From Dehalococcoidales bacterium (GTDB lineage Bacteria; Chloroflexota; Dehalococcoidia; Dehalococcoidales; UBA5627), in the NCBI GenBank assembly GCA_041656115.1, contig JBBAED010000008.1:1-51688 (forward strand): 51,688 nt of DNA, given 5' to 3'. A program made the translations under genes and the position numbers. The stretch's first letter is position 1. Each line of letters starts with the position of its first letter. The notes beneath the pieces are model-generated. The model was not told where the DNA came from. It was given only the letters and a program-made list of their open reading frames with translations, and did no database searches. Shown piece after piece: positions 40,889 through 49,325 of this stretch.

Positions 40889-41986
40889 TTAACTGCGCAT
40901 GTTGCGTCGGAAAAAGAAGGTTCCGACAACAAAAACAGCAATTGTCCAGATAACCAAAAACAACAAGTCGCTGCCGATGGCCTCAATTCCGGCACCTCTG
41001 GTAATAATAGCGCGCGCGGCGCTGACGGCGTGCGAATAGGGGAACGAATCGGCGAAAATGCGAACGTATGAGGGTAAAAATTCAATCGAAAACCAAACCC
41101 CTGATATGATTGCCAGCGGCATCGAGAATAACCAACTTAACGCTTCACCCTGATTTTCCGATTTGGCAAGCGAGGCAATTACCATCCCGATACCGATACT
41201 GCATAAAGAAGTCAGCACAAAAATAACCAGTGCCAGCCAAATATTACCGATAATATCCATCCCGAATAACCACCCGAGAAGGATAAATACAAAAACCTGT
41301 ATAATGGCGATAATTACCATACTTAGCGAGTAACCAACAATAAACTCCCACGGGCGGGTAGGGGTAGTCATCATTCTCTGTAAAAACCTTGTTCCCTTAT
41401 CGCGAAGCATTATGCGCCCGGCGGTCGGAATCATTATCAGCAAACCGAAGACAATAATTCCCGGGGCGATAAAATCCATCTGTGTTATTTTGGATTCAAT
41501 ATTAATCGGGTTTGTTTTTACGGTAATCGGTATTTCTATGTTAGCATAAGAGCGCGCTACCGAGTTTATAATTGAAATTATATTTGATGCCGTCGATAAA
41601 TCACTTTCATCGTAAATTAAATCGAGCTTTATTTCACCCGGTAGTTTTTGCCATATCAGCATCACTTCTTCGCCGAATCCTTCCGGAATAACAATATAGG
41701 ACGAAATATTGCCGAGTTTTATGTTTGCCAATGCGTCGTCAGCGGATGCGTAGTTTTTTACGGTAAGCATATCTGCCGATTGTAGGGCATTATCGGTAAA
41801 TCCTTTTGAGATTTCGCTTTGATCGTTATCGACAATGCCCACTCCGTAATTTACAGATATCTCACCCCCGAAAGCGAACCCGAAGAGGAGCATAAAAACC
41901 AACGGGAAGGCCAGTAAAAACAGAAGCGCCAGTGCATCGCGATAGGTTTCTTTAAGCGTTCTTTTAAAAATGGATAAAAAGCTCAC
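40889..41986 (-). CDS. ABC-2 type transporter permease
   Basis: This 365-residue membrane protein has one N-terminal helix (LALLFLLAFPLVFMLLFGFAF), a large extracytoplasmic region to about residue 175, then five further hydrophobic segments (FIAPGIIVFGLLIMIP, IIAIIQVFVFILLGWLFG, LALVIFVLTSLCSIGIGMVI, LFSMPLAIISG, LLFLVIWTIAVFVVGTFFF). This is the layout of ABC-2 exporters of drugs, lipids or polymers. Start GTG 41986 overlaps the ATPase stop (GTGA). Substrate unknown. Confidence 0.9.
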   Translation of the reverse strand: MSFLSIFKRTLKETYRDALALLFLLAFPLVFMLLFGFAFGGEISVNYGVGIVDNDQSEISKGFTDNALQSADMLTVKNYASADDALANIKLGNISSYIVIPEGFGEEVMLIWQKLPGEIKLDLIYDESDLSTASNIISIINSVARSYANIEIPITVKTNPINIESKITQMDFIAPGIIVFGLLIMIPTAGRIMLRDKGTRFLQRMMTTPTRPWEFIVGYSLSMVIIAIIQVFVFILLGWLFGMDIIGNIWLALVIFVLTSLCSIGIGMVIASLAKSENQGEALSWLFSMPLAIISGVWFSIEFLPSYVRIFADSFPYSHAVSAARAIITRGAGIEAIGSDLLFLVIWTIAVFVVGTFFFRRNMRS

Positions 41987-42945
41987 TCCCTTAACTCCTT
42001 TCCGGTAATGTTAATAAAGACGTCGTCAAGGGTCGGTTCTTTAATATGTGCCGAGCGAATAATTGCCCCCGAATTGTGCAGGTAATCCACTATTTCTTTA
42101 AAATCGACTTGTTTATCGGTAATTGTCATTGTTCCGTTTGAGACCTGAACATCTTCGTATTTTTCTTGCAGTTGTGCAATTGTTTTTTGTGCCAAGTTCC
42201 AAGCTTTAACAACTATTGTGCGCGTGTCAATCATATCGGTTTTTAAATCAAGCGCGGTGCCGAGGGCAACAATTTTACCGCCGTCGATAATGCCGATGCG
42301 GTCGGCTAAGAAATCGGCCTCCTCAAGATAGTGGGTTGTAAGCAGAACAGTTTTCTCTTTTTTGAGACGGGCGATGTATTTCCAAACGACACGCCTGGAT
42401 TGTGGGTCCAACCCGAGTGTCGGTTCATCCAGTATAATCAGCGGTGGGTCGTTAATCAGCGCCATAGCGATATTTAAACGGCGCTTCATCCCGCCGGAAA
42501 ACCTTCTTACCTGATCATTAGCTCTGTCCTCAAGCCCCATTGTTTCAACCAGTTCGCGGGCCCTCTCTTTGACTTGTTTAGGAGGCAATCTGTGTAGGTT
42601 CCCGAACAGTTCCAGGTTTTCAATCGGGGTTAAGAAATCGGAAAGAGTGGTATCTTGAGGCGAGACACCGATAACGGATTTAACCTGGTAGGGGGATTTG
42701 TTAATATCATGTCCCATTACCAGCGCCGTCCCGCTTGAGGGCTTAAGCAGGCAACAGAGCATACTGATGGATGTGGTTTTGCCTGCCCCGTTGGGACCCA
42801 GAAAAGCGAACAACTCGCCTTTTTTAACATTAAGGTTAATATTATCAACCGCCACGACTTTCCCGAATATACGTGTTAGGTTGAAGGTTTGAATGGCAAA
42901 GGAATCATCCGGTTTTGCTTCGAATAAAGGAGTTTCCGTTATCAT
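41983..42945 (-). CDS. ABC transporter ATP-binding protein (ABC-2 exporter)
   Basis: A 320-residue ATPase with Walker A GPNGAGKTTS (50-59), Q-loop VSPQDTTL, signature RFSGGMKRRL, Walker B PLIILDEPTLGLD and switch TTHYLEEAD. The ~85-residue C-terminal tail (DDVFINITGKELRE at the end) is typical of DrrA/NatA-like ATPases. Translationally coupled to its permease. Substrate not predictable. Confidence 0.93.
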   Translation of the reverse strand: MITETPLFEAKPDDSFAIQTFNLTRIFGKVVAVDNINLNVKKGELFAFLGPNGAGKTTSISMLCCLLKPSSGTALVMGHDINKSPYQVKSVIGVSPQDTTLSDFLTPIENLELFGNLHRLPPKQVKERARELVETMGLEDRANDQVRRFSGGMKRRLNIAMALINDPPLIILDEPTLGLDPQSRRVVWKYIARLKKEKTVLLTTHYLEEADFLADRIGIIDGGKIVALGTALDLKTDMIDTRTIVVKAWNLAQKTIAQLQEKYEDVQVSNGTMTITDKQVDFKEIVDYLHNSGAIIRSAHIKEPTLDDVFINITGKELRE

Positions 42946-42974
42946 CTGTTTCCCTCTCGCAAATTACCGTTAGA

Positions 42975-42983
42975 ATTATAGCA
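42975..42983 (-). promoter_or_regulatory. Extended -10 promoter of the ABC exporter operon
   Basis: Minus-strand TGCTATAAT with no clear -35, 30 nt before the ATG. Confidence 0.5.
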
Positions 42984-43057
42984 TAACGGTATCGGCTTTT
43001 GGATATATTTTGAGGGATTTATTGCCAAGAAAGGAAAATTTAACCGGTTGTCTTTAG

Positions 43058-43100
43058 TTAAAATAAAACGGAGGGATAAATAACTCATTTATCCCTCCGT
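43058..43100 (-). terminator. Intrinsic terminator after the lipoprotein gene
   Basis: A perfect 14-bp stem (ACGGAGGGATAAAT at 43068-43081 with ATTTATCCCTCCGT at 43087-43100) has a 5-nt loop. On the minus strand it is followed by TTTATTTT. Confidence 0.85.
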
Positions 43101-43117
43101 CGGTCGTTACGGAAAGC

Positions 43118-45484
43118 TTAGTTCAAAATATCAAAACGGATTGTCCAAGTTTTAGTTCCGGAATAGCGATTTTTCAAAACGTCCGGATAACCTGCAATCG
43201 GGTTATCTCCGGCATGCCATTCATCGTCTTGGAAATAATAATACGTTAAGAGTGAACTGACATCGGGGGAGAAAGTTGATTTAACTTTAATAATAAACTG
43301 GTCACCTTCCCTTGTAAAGGAAACCGTTCCTTCCAAATCCAGGTAATAATGCATCACAGTTTTAGCGTATTTTTTTTGCATTCCCGGGTCATCCGGATAA
43401 GCATCTTTGGCTATACCGTCAGCAACAATAGTGCAGCTGACGTTTGCCGTTCCTTTTTCGTTAATATTGCTCCATGTTCCTTCCATAACAAAATTGGTAA
43501 CTTGAATTGTCCAGTTCATGCCTCCACTCTCTTTGTAAGTAGCGGATACGTAAGGAACATCAATATATATTTTCCCGCTTGAAGGGATTTTGATTGGACT
43601 GGCGGCTTTAAGCGCTTCGCGGACGCTGTTACCGGGGATTGAGTTGGTGTCGGAACTGGCGTAAGCGATTGTGTTAATGACCAAGGTGTCCGCCGTATCG
43701 ATTTGATATACCGGAGGGGTGACTTTAAAAGTATATTCCCTGATTATCGTATCGGGGTCATCCTCATCAAATATTAGTACTTTATTGGGAGAGCCGGCCA
43801 TAATGTGCCCTAATATCCTAAAGGGTAGGGATGCCCTTCCGTCATCATCGATTACCTGCTGCCATTTTTCTTTGTCAAGAACCTCATCGGCCAATGGCGC
43901 AATACGGGCGATAAGTCCTGCGAATTTGGCTTCGGAAAGCTTGGGCGTCGCCGTTTCGTATTCACTGTCAATTAATTGAACGGTTACAATTTTGTTCAGC
44001 TCTTTGGCTATTTTATTCAGCTCAACACCTATTTGTGCTTGATGTTCTGAAGCTAATTTGCGCCCAATCTGAATAAATACCGGATAGAGATATTCGTTTA
44101 ATAATTCATTTTTCTGGCGTCCGGATATTTTATTTTTCATGTCCTCGTTTAAGCCGCCCCCGCCGGTAAAACCGTTATTTTGGGCTTCGCTTTGGTAAAG
44201 AGCGACGGTCGTTTCATTTTCCCAGAATTTCCGACAATAACTGTCAACTTCTTCCATAATTTTTTGTTCTAATTCTTCGGGGGTTTGAGCCTGCCTGGTG
44301 ATTTTTAACAATCGCTCGTACCAATCTTTGGCGCTGCGTTTCATGCCCGGTTCACGAAGGTAGTAAAGCCGATAAGCCTCGGTGTAAATATCTTCTCGCC
44401 CGCTCCATGCTTCGGTTGCAAATTTGTTTAATGCATAGTCGATGCAAAAAACACCGACTGATCCCAATTGTAGGAATGCCGAGCCGAATTTGGAAACACC
44501 GAAGTATGAAAGGTTTTTAATAAGGTTGGTATGGAGTGCAACGCTGTCGCCTTTTTGGTAATCAACGGCAGCCTGCGCGATTGCCGCTAAAAGCCCGATA
44601 TTGGTTACCGCATTGCTTAAGCCGTTAATTAATTCGGTTGTGTAAATAGCTGTGTTGAGTGTGGTAAGCCCCGCCCCCGAAATACTGAGCCAATCCCCGA
44701 CAACGCTGCTCCCCAGTTCAAGGGCAGATGGGCCGGGAGACATGCCGTTACTAACAGCTTCATCAATTACTCTTTGGATATCAGCAAGGCTGTGGACTCC
44801 AATGACAGCAAGTGAGGGGATTGTAAAATCAACATAGGCCGCTCGGGTATATTCTTTTTTGATTTCAAAACAGCCATAGAGTGAAAGATGGTCGGTTGTA
44901 ATAATAACGGTTCCCGCTTGCGCGTCAACTTCAAAAGAAACCGGTTCCCACTCACCGGTAGCTTCATTAAAGTAGCAGGCTCCGATATCTTTTGTGGGGT
45001 CGGTTTCGGGGTCCAGCTGTGATTTATCAAAAGGAATAACAACCGTCATTACCCCGGATAATTTTTCGGTGGTATCGATTTTAAAATCAAAGGCCGTAAC
45101 CGGCGCTTCGTCGTTTATAAACAAGTTTTCAACCGGGGTGATAATTACGTCGGCTTTACTATCCAAACATATCGGTGATATTTCAAGCGAAGCCCCTTCG
45201 TAGTCAACTTTAAGATTTTCACCGGTAAACGTTCCGGCAATTTCGCCGTTCGGTTTGACAGGAGATTGCGTTGTTGTCGATTTTGTAGAGGTTGCCGTGG
45301 TTTTAGACGATGTAGTGGCTGTAGAGGATGTCGTGGCAGTTGTTGTTTTGGATGTTGTCGTTTTTGTACCGGAAGAAATCAAGAAATCATCTTTACAAGC
45401 AGGCAGCATCGTCGCCACAAAAACAATTAAAATAAGGAAAGAAATGAATCGTAAGGCGTCGTTCTTAAAGGGTTGTTTACTCAT
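43118..45484 (-). CDS. Large secreted lipoprotein of unknown function
   Basis: 788 residues. The signal peptide ends in a lipobox, LPAC, with the lipidated Cys at residue 30. A Thr/Ser linker (about 40-75, repeats of KTTT and TTSS) leads to a beta-rich region (about 80-200). The stretch with ACYFNEATGEWEPVSFEVD and TTDHLSLYG resembles ZU5-like extracellular modules; this is a weak similarity. The central part (about 230-520) is helical with no family I recognise; the last 200 residues look beta-rich. The frame extends to 45571, but ATG 45484 behind AGGAGG gives the signal peptide. Single-gene unit with its own promoter and terminator. Confidence 0.75.
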   Translation of the reverse strand: MSKQPFKNDALRFISFLILIVFVATMLPACKDDFLISSGTKTTTSKTTTATTSSTATTSSKTTATSTKSTTTQSPVKPNGEIAGTFTGENLKVDYEGASLEISPICLDSKADVIITPVENLFINDEAPVTAFDFKIDTTEKLSGVMTVVIPFDKSQLDPETDPTKDIGACYFNEATGEWEPVSFEVDAQAGTVIITTDHLSLYGCFEIKKEYTRAAYVDFTIPSLAVIGVHSLADIQRVIDEAVSNGMSPGPSALELGSSVVGDWLSISGAGLTTLNTAIYTTELINGLSNAVTNIGLLAAIAQAAVDYQKGDSVALHTNLIKNLSYFGVSKFGSAFLQLGSVGVFCIDYALNKFATEAWSGREDIYTEAYRLYYLREPGMKRSAKDWYERLLKITRQAQTPEELEQKIMEEVDSYCRKFWENETTVALYQSEAQNNGFTGGGGLNEDMKNKISGRQKNELLNEYLYPVFIQIGRKLASEHQAQIGVELNKIAKELNKIVTVQLIDSEYETATPKLSEAKFAGLIARIAPLADEVLDKEKWQQVIDDDGRASLPFRILGHIMAGSPNKVLIFDEDDPDTIIREYTFKVTPPVYQIDTADTLVINTIAYASSDTNSIPGNSVREALKAASPIKIPSSGKIYIDVPYVSATYKESGGMNWTIQVTNFVMEGTWSNINEKGTANVSCTIVADGIAKDAYPDDPGMQKKYAKTVMHYYLDLEGTVSFTREGDQFIIKVKSTFSPDVSSLLTYYYFQDDEWHAGDNPIAGYPDVLKNRYSGTKTWTIRFDILN

Positions 45485-45540
45485 GGCGGCGGTACCTCCT
45501 TTAACTATCACGCTTATTGCAAAGTGTGCGAGTAAAAACA

Positions 45541-45595
45541 GGTGCCGATGTTCCGGGTAATCCTCAAGCACCGTTTAATCTATTATTCGCTTGAG
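45541..45595 (-). promoter_or_regulatory. Lipoprotein-gene leader with two competing hairpins
   Basis: CTCAAGC (45595-45589) can pair with GCTTGAG (45569-45563). Alternatively GGTGC (45572-45568) pairs with GCACC (45545-45541), supported inside by GAT/ATC and followed by TGTTTTTAC. The two share bases, so they exclude each other; the second looks like a weak terminator. Riboswitch-like control is inference; it matches no class I know. Confidence 0.35.
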
Positions 45596-45598
45596 CCC

Positions 45599-45628
45599 AG
45601 TATAATCTATCTTTTGGCCGAATGTCAA
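45599..45628 (-). promoter_or_regulatory. Promoter of the lipoprotein gene
   Basis: Minus-strand TTGACA (45628-45623), an 18-bp spacer and TATACT (45604-45599). The 5' leader would be about 110 nt. Confidence 0.7.
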
Positions 45629-45655
45629 TACTTTACGAGCATTATAAAGCTTGGA

Positions 45656-46207
45656 TTAGCTCGATTTTGAATGAATAAAAGAAAGGTTTGTTTTGGCGGT
45701 TTCCCATTCTGTGCCGGGCAGCTCCATTAAGATAAAGGTGTGTTCTGCCGTCTTTTTCTTGCCGCAGTGGTTAAAACCGCACTTCAAAAAGCAGTTTTGT
45801 GCCCGAATATTCCATTCGAGTGTTTTTAAGTGGACCCTTTTGAGGTTATATTTACCGAAAGTATAGTCTATCAACAAAACCAGGGCTTCTTTTCCGTAGC
45901 CCTTATCCCAGTAATCGCGGTTACCGATTAGGATGCCGATTTCGGCTTCGCGTCTGAACCGATTAACATTATAATATGCGCAGTTTCCGATGTGCTCCCC
46001 GTTATGTGTTTCAATAGAAAACTCGTGCTTTACAAGCGGGGATAATTGCAACTCGCTGACATATAAAAATACGTATTCGTTAAAGGGCATTGTAAGCGGC
46101 TGGCAGGCGTCCAGTTTTGCCAGTTCCGGATCCGTTTTCCATTTGTAATCGTTAATGGCGTCGTCCGGTTTTTTCTCGCGCAGTATAACACGCATATTAC
46201 GAAACAT
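45656..46207 (-). CDS. GNAT family N-acetyltransferase (RimJ/RimL-like)
   Basis: 183 residues. The N-terminal strand VILREKKPDDA, the acetyl-CoA-binding region GILIGNRDYWDKGYGKEAL and the C-terminal NIRAQNCFLKCGF are characteristic of the RimJ/RimL-type GNAT fold. Start ATG 46207 has GGAGG 5 nt upstream and shares one base with the preceding stop (TAATG); the longer frame to 46228 is rejected. Substrate unknown; RimJ-like enzymes acetylate protein N-termini or small amines. Confidence 0.85.
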   Translation of the reverse strand: MFRNMRVILREKKPDDAINDYKWKTDPELAKLDACQPLTMPFNEYVFLYVSELQLSPLVKHEFSIETHNGEHIGNCAYYNVNRFRREAEIGILIGNRDYWDKGYGKEALVLLIDYTFGKYNLKRVHLKTLEWNIRAQNCFLKCGFNHCGKKKTAEHTFILMELPGTEWETAKTNLSFIHSKSS

Positions 46208-47160
46208 TATTCCTCCAAATCCGTCCAACGGAAAGAGCCGGGGTGAGTCACGATATCAATATCATCAAGCGCATGCTGAGCTGCCTCTCTAACGGTTTCG
46301 CCTTCGTCTTCCAAACAGGCTTTAAGGTATTCTTGAGCTTCTTCTCCGCCGATTTTTCCCAATGCGATAATAGCCGCTAACCGAACATTGATATCATTAT
46401 CTTCTGCGGCTTCAATCAGATAGGGGACAGCCGTGTCTTCTGCAAGTTCTCCGCAAGCACCGGCCGCTTCGTATCTTAATTCGGCAATCGGGGCGGAAAG
46501 CTCTCTGATTAAATCGTTAATCCAATCAATTTTACAATTTCTGCCCATGGCATAGAGTGCGCTGGCTTTTAGTTTGATATCGTCACTGTTATAGGCTTCG
46601 GTAATTGCCTGTTCGACACGCGGCAAGCTTAAGGGGGCAACCGCTTCTAAGGCACGCCTTTTTAATTCCATGTCGTTATTTTCAGCATACGTTTCCAATA
46701 AAGTTTTACATAATATCGGCATGTAATCAGGAGCCAGCTTTTTGTTTTCCGCCAGCATAGCAAATTTACCGAGCGCCATCGTAGAAGCGCGCCTTACTTC
46801 CAATGAAGGGTCGGTTTGCATCAATTTAATAAAGGGCTTAATAAGCGATGAATCTTCGCTTTCCCAGAGGCCTTCAATTGCTTTAGTACGAATTTCGGGT
46901 TCCGGGTCATATAAGCGGTGTCTGAAAATTGCATCGAAGTTAACTTCCGTTAAGTCCTCTGCCATTTCCGTAAGGCGATTTATTATTTGCAGTTTTCTTT
47001 CCGGGTTAAGCGTTTGCCATACCTGGTCGAAAAAAACGAGGTCGCTTGCTTTAATATCGGTTAATTCAACCAATTGTTTATTTATCGGCGGCTTTTCTTC
47101 ATCCGCCAAATCATTTATTATTTGCCGAATATCATCCGAAGGCATATCTTTGGGATCCAT
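46207..47160 (-). CDS. HEAT-repeat protein
   Basis: 317 residues, mostly tandem helical HEAT/PBS-type repeats from about 80 to 305. Examples are DPEPEIRTKAIEGLWE, DPSLEVRRASTMALGKF, DDIKLKASALYAMGR and DINVRLAAIIALGKIGGEEA. Such repeats act as protein-binding scaffolds; some are phycobilisome-lyase-like, but nothing else here suggests that. No catalytic motif seen. It is separated by one base from the PAC2 gene and coupled to the GNAT gene. Confidence 0.85.
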   Translation of the reverse strand: MDPKDMPSDDIRQIINDLADEEKPPINKQLVELTDIKASDLVFFDQVWQTLNPERKLQIINRLTEMAEDLTEVNFDAIFRHRLYDPEPEIRTKAIEGLWESEDSSLIKPFIKLMQTDPSLEVRRASTMALGKFAMLAENKKLAPDYMPILCKTLLETYAENNDMELKRRALEAVAPLSLPRVEQAITEAYNSDDIKLKASALYAMGRNCKIDWINDLIRELSAPIAELRYEAAGACGELAEDTAVPYLIEAAEDNDINVRLAAIIALGKIGGEEAQEYLKACLEDEGETVREAAQHALDDIDIVTHPGSFRWTDLEE

Positions 47161-47161
47161 G

Positions 47162-47977
47162 CTAATCTATATCCTCAATATCTTCTTCATCTTCATCATC
47201 GTCTTCACCGCTTTCCCAAATCGGTTCGGTAAAGTAGTCAATATATTCTTCCATTGCCTCTGCGGCCACCTGCTTCATCTGTTGGCGGGTCTCATGGGCA
47301 AAACGTGACAGTTCGTCTGTATTGATGTCGATTCCCAGTAATTCCTTGAGTACGTTAATGATTGCCAAGGCTGCCATTGGATTTTGCAGTTTGGAAGCAT
47401 AAGACGGGACTTCGCCTAACAGGCAAACCCCATCCATAGCCCTTTCTTTGGCTACCCCCAAAAGCAGCCCGTTAAGGCCGGATATTTGTAAATTGCCGCC
47501 TTTTAATAAATTGCGAGCCGCCAATTCCTGGGCAAGATTTTCGTTGGTTCCAACCCCCCAAACGCGCGGTTGTTCGGTATGGTGTATCTGGGTCAGTGCC
47601 GCAGCGCAGGTATAAATCCTTTGTGCTTTGAATCTGGCTGCTACATCCAGCACACAATGGGCAAGTTCATAGCTTTTGGCTGCCGGTTGAGCATCCCCGA
47701 TAAAAAGGATTAAATCGCTGCCCCCGTTTTTGTTTTTCCAGTAATAAAATCGGCTTTGGGGGAATTGAGGGTCTTCAATTAAATTATTGCGCACCAACAC
47801 CCCAATCGGGTCAAAGAAATTGGCCGGCCTAACCTCCGCAAGGTCCTTTAAATCCAACTTGCGCGCAAAGTAGGTTGCCACAATCATTGCAACATTGCTG
47901 ATTCCGGGCCACGCCGCCAGCACATTTGGGGCGTTTAATTTGGGGCGGGCAATTATTTTTACTAAGCCTGTTACCAT
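47162..47977 (-). CDS. PAC2 (proteasome assembly chaperone) family protein
   Basis: 271 residues. The N-terminal LVAAWPG-like segment VLAAWPGISNVAMIVATYFARKL, the RFYYWKN and DLILFIGDAQPA strands, and GLNGLLLGVAKERAMDGVCL with GEVPSY match the archaeal/actinobacterial PAC2 fold. An acidic tail (EDDDEDEEDIEDID) follows. PAC2 proteins help assemble 20S proteasomes in archaea and eukaryotes, but many bacteria carry them without a proteasome and their role there is open. ATG 47977 behind GGAGG. Confidence 0.85.
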   Translation of the reverse strand: MVTGLVKIIARPKLNAPNVLAAWPGISNVAMIVATYFARKLDLKDLAEVRPANFFDPIGVLVRNNLIEDPQFPQSRFYYWKNKNGGSDLILFIGDAQPAAKSYELAHCVLDVAARFKAQRIYTCAAALTQIHHTEQPRVWGVGTNENLAQELAARNLLKGGNLQISGLNGLLLGVAKERAMDGVCLLGEVPSYASKLQNPMAALAIINVLKELLGIDINTDELSRFAHETRQQMKQVAAEAMEEYIDYFTEPIWESGEDDDEDEEDIEDID

Positions 47978-48020
47978 TTAGTATACCTCCGCATTTAATA
48001 ATGCCGGGTTGTATTTCTTG

Positions 48021-49325
48021 TTATTTTTTAGAAGATATCGATAAGCTTGGAATGTAAAGCGAAGGCGTACTAAGCGAGCCTCCGATCCATTTTGAGTCGT
48101 TACCGATGGCGGCAATATCTTTTAATACTTGGTAAATATTACCGGATACCATCGTATTTTTAACCCTTCCCGCTATTTTACCATTTTCTATTTTATATCC
48201 CAAAAGCACATTGCCGGCAAAATCGCCGCCCAAAACGTTGCCTTGTTCCGCTCCCATAACATAGTCGATAACAAGCCCTTCCTTAATATCCGCAAGCATT
48301 TCTTCAAAAGCGACATTTCCGGGCCGGATAACAAACACCGAGGCCGCGGCGGATGGTAATCTGCTTCCGCTGCGCTCGCCGTTTCCGGTGCTGTGCGTGT
48401 TGGCCAAAGCTGCCGTTTGTAGGTCGTAATAGAAAGCGACAGGCACCCCGTTTTCCGCCAGTGTAGTGCATTTAGTGGCAACCCCTTCATCATCAAAGGG
48501 GCGGCTGCCCGGGCAAAACGGGATTGTAGCGTTATCAAGAAGACATAGCTTACTGTCGAAAACGGCTTTCCCCAATTTATCGCTTATCGGGGAAGCGCCT
48601 TCGTATACATTTTTGCCGTTAAACGCCGAAATTAATGGTGAAACCAGTGCGCTGGCAACCCCGCTTGGGGTAAATATAACCGGCAGCGCCTTATCAGGGG
48701 CTTTGCCTTGTTCTTTTGCCCATTCCAATTGTCTGATAACAGCCGATGTAACCGGTTCGATATCGGTTAGAGGATGGCAGGAACTCTCGTCTTCACCGAC
48801 AAACAGCATATCCGTATCGCGTATGACAGTTCCCTCAAGCCCCATCCCGAAAATACTTTTACGATATTCGCCTCCGCCTCCGGAGGTATTCATTATTTTA
48901 ACGGTGGTTATACTTTTGGTAACACCCCCCTCACAAGTAACATCGGGGAAGTCTTTCCTTACCGTTTCAATCATTCCTTCACCGAGCTTAATCATATCCT
49001 CGGCCGAAACGGATTCAATCTGCGGATCGTATATTTCTACTTGCGGGTAGCTTGCGGCAGGGGGAAACTCGAACTTGGCGGTTGTGCCGAATTCGGCGGT
49101 TGCCAAGGCTGAGCTGACAAGCATCTCAATATCGTTAACATCGCTTGTTACACTGTAACCGACTTTGCCGTTTTTGATGAGCCTTAAGGCTATCGTTTGG
49201 CTTTGTTTGCTTGAAATGGATTTAAGGCGATTATTTTCAAATTTAATCGGCGTTTGTTCGGCGGAAACCATAAAAACTTCAGCCGCTTCGGCAACCTTTT
49301 TTGCTTCTTCCAGAATTCTTTCCAT
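48021..49325 (-). CDS. TldE/PmbA-type subunit of the TldD/TldE protease
   Basis: 434 residues. It has the TldD/PmbA fold but lacks the HExxxH zinc motif, as expected for the TldE partner, which shapes the substrate tunnel. NTHSTGNGERSGSRLPSAAA and MLADIKEGLVIDYVMGAEQG near the C-terminus are family hallmarks. Start ATG 49325 is coupled to the tldD stop (TAATG) and has GGAGG upstream; the longer frame is rejected. Confidence 0.9.
   Translation of the reverse strand: MERILEEAKKVAEAAEVFMVSAEQTPIKFENNRLKSISSKQSQTIALRLIKNGKVGYSVTSDVNDIEMLVSSALATAEFGTTAKFEFPPAASYPQVEIYDPQIESVSAEDMIKLGEGMIETVRKDFPDVTCEGGVTKSITTVKIMNTSGGGGEYRKSIFGMGLEGTVIRDTDMLFVGEDESSCHPLTDIEPVTSAVIRQLEWAKEQGKAPDKALPVIFTPSGVASALVSPLISAFNGKNVYEGASPISDKLGKAVFDSKLCLLDNATIPFCPGSRPFDDEGVATKCTTLAENGVPVAFYYDLQTAALANTHSTGNGERSGSRLPSAAASVFVIRPGNVAFEEMLADIKEGLVIDYVMGAEQGNVLGGDFAGNVLLGYKIENGKIAGRVKNTMVSGNIYQVLKDIAAIGNDSKWIGGSLSTPSLYIPSLSISSKK

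Noticed and set aside
40008..40953. Open frames of 65-91 codons inside the repeats (for example 40008-40283 and 40693-40953)
   Set aside because: They follow the repeat sequence, are not preserved in the other copies and have no ribosome sites.
43118..45484. Lipoprotein gene as a frameshifted or fused product
   Set aside because: One open frame of 788 codons with uniform composition, a proper signal peptide and a terminator directly after it.
45485..45571. Longer lipoprotein start at 45571
   Set aside because: It is a TTG inside the structured leader and would bury the signal peptide 29 residues into the protein.
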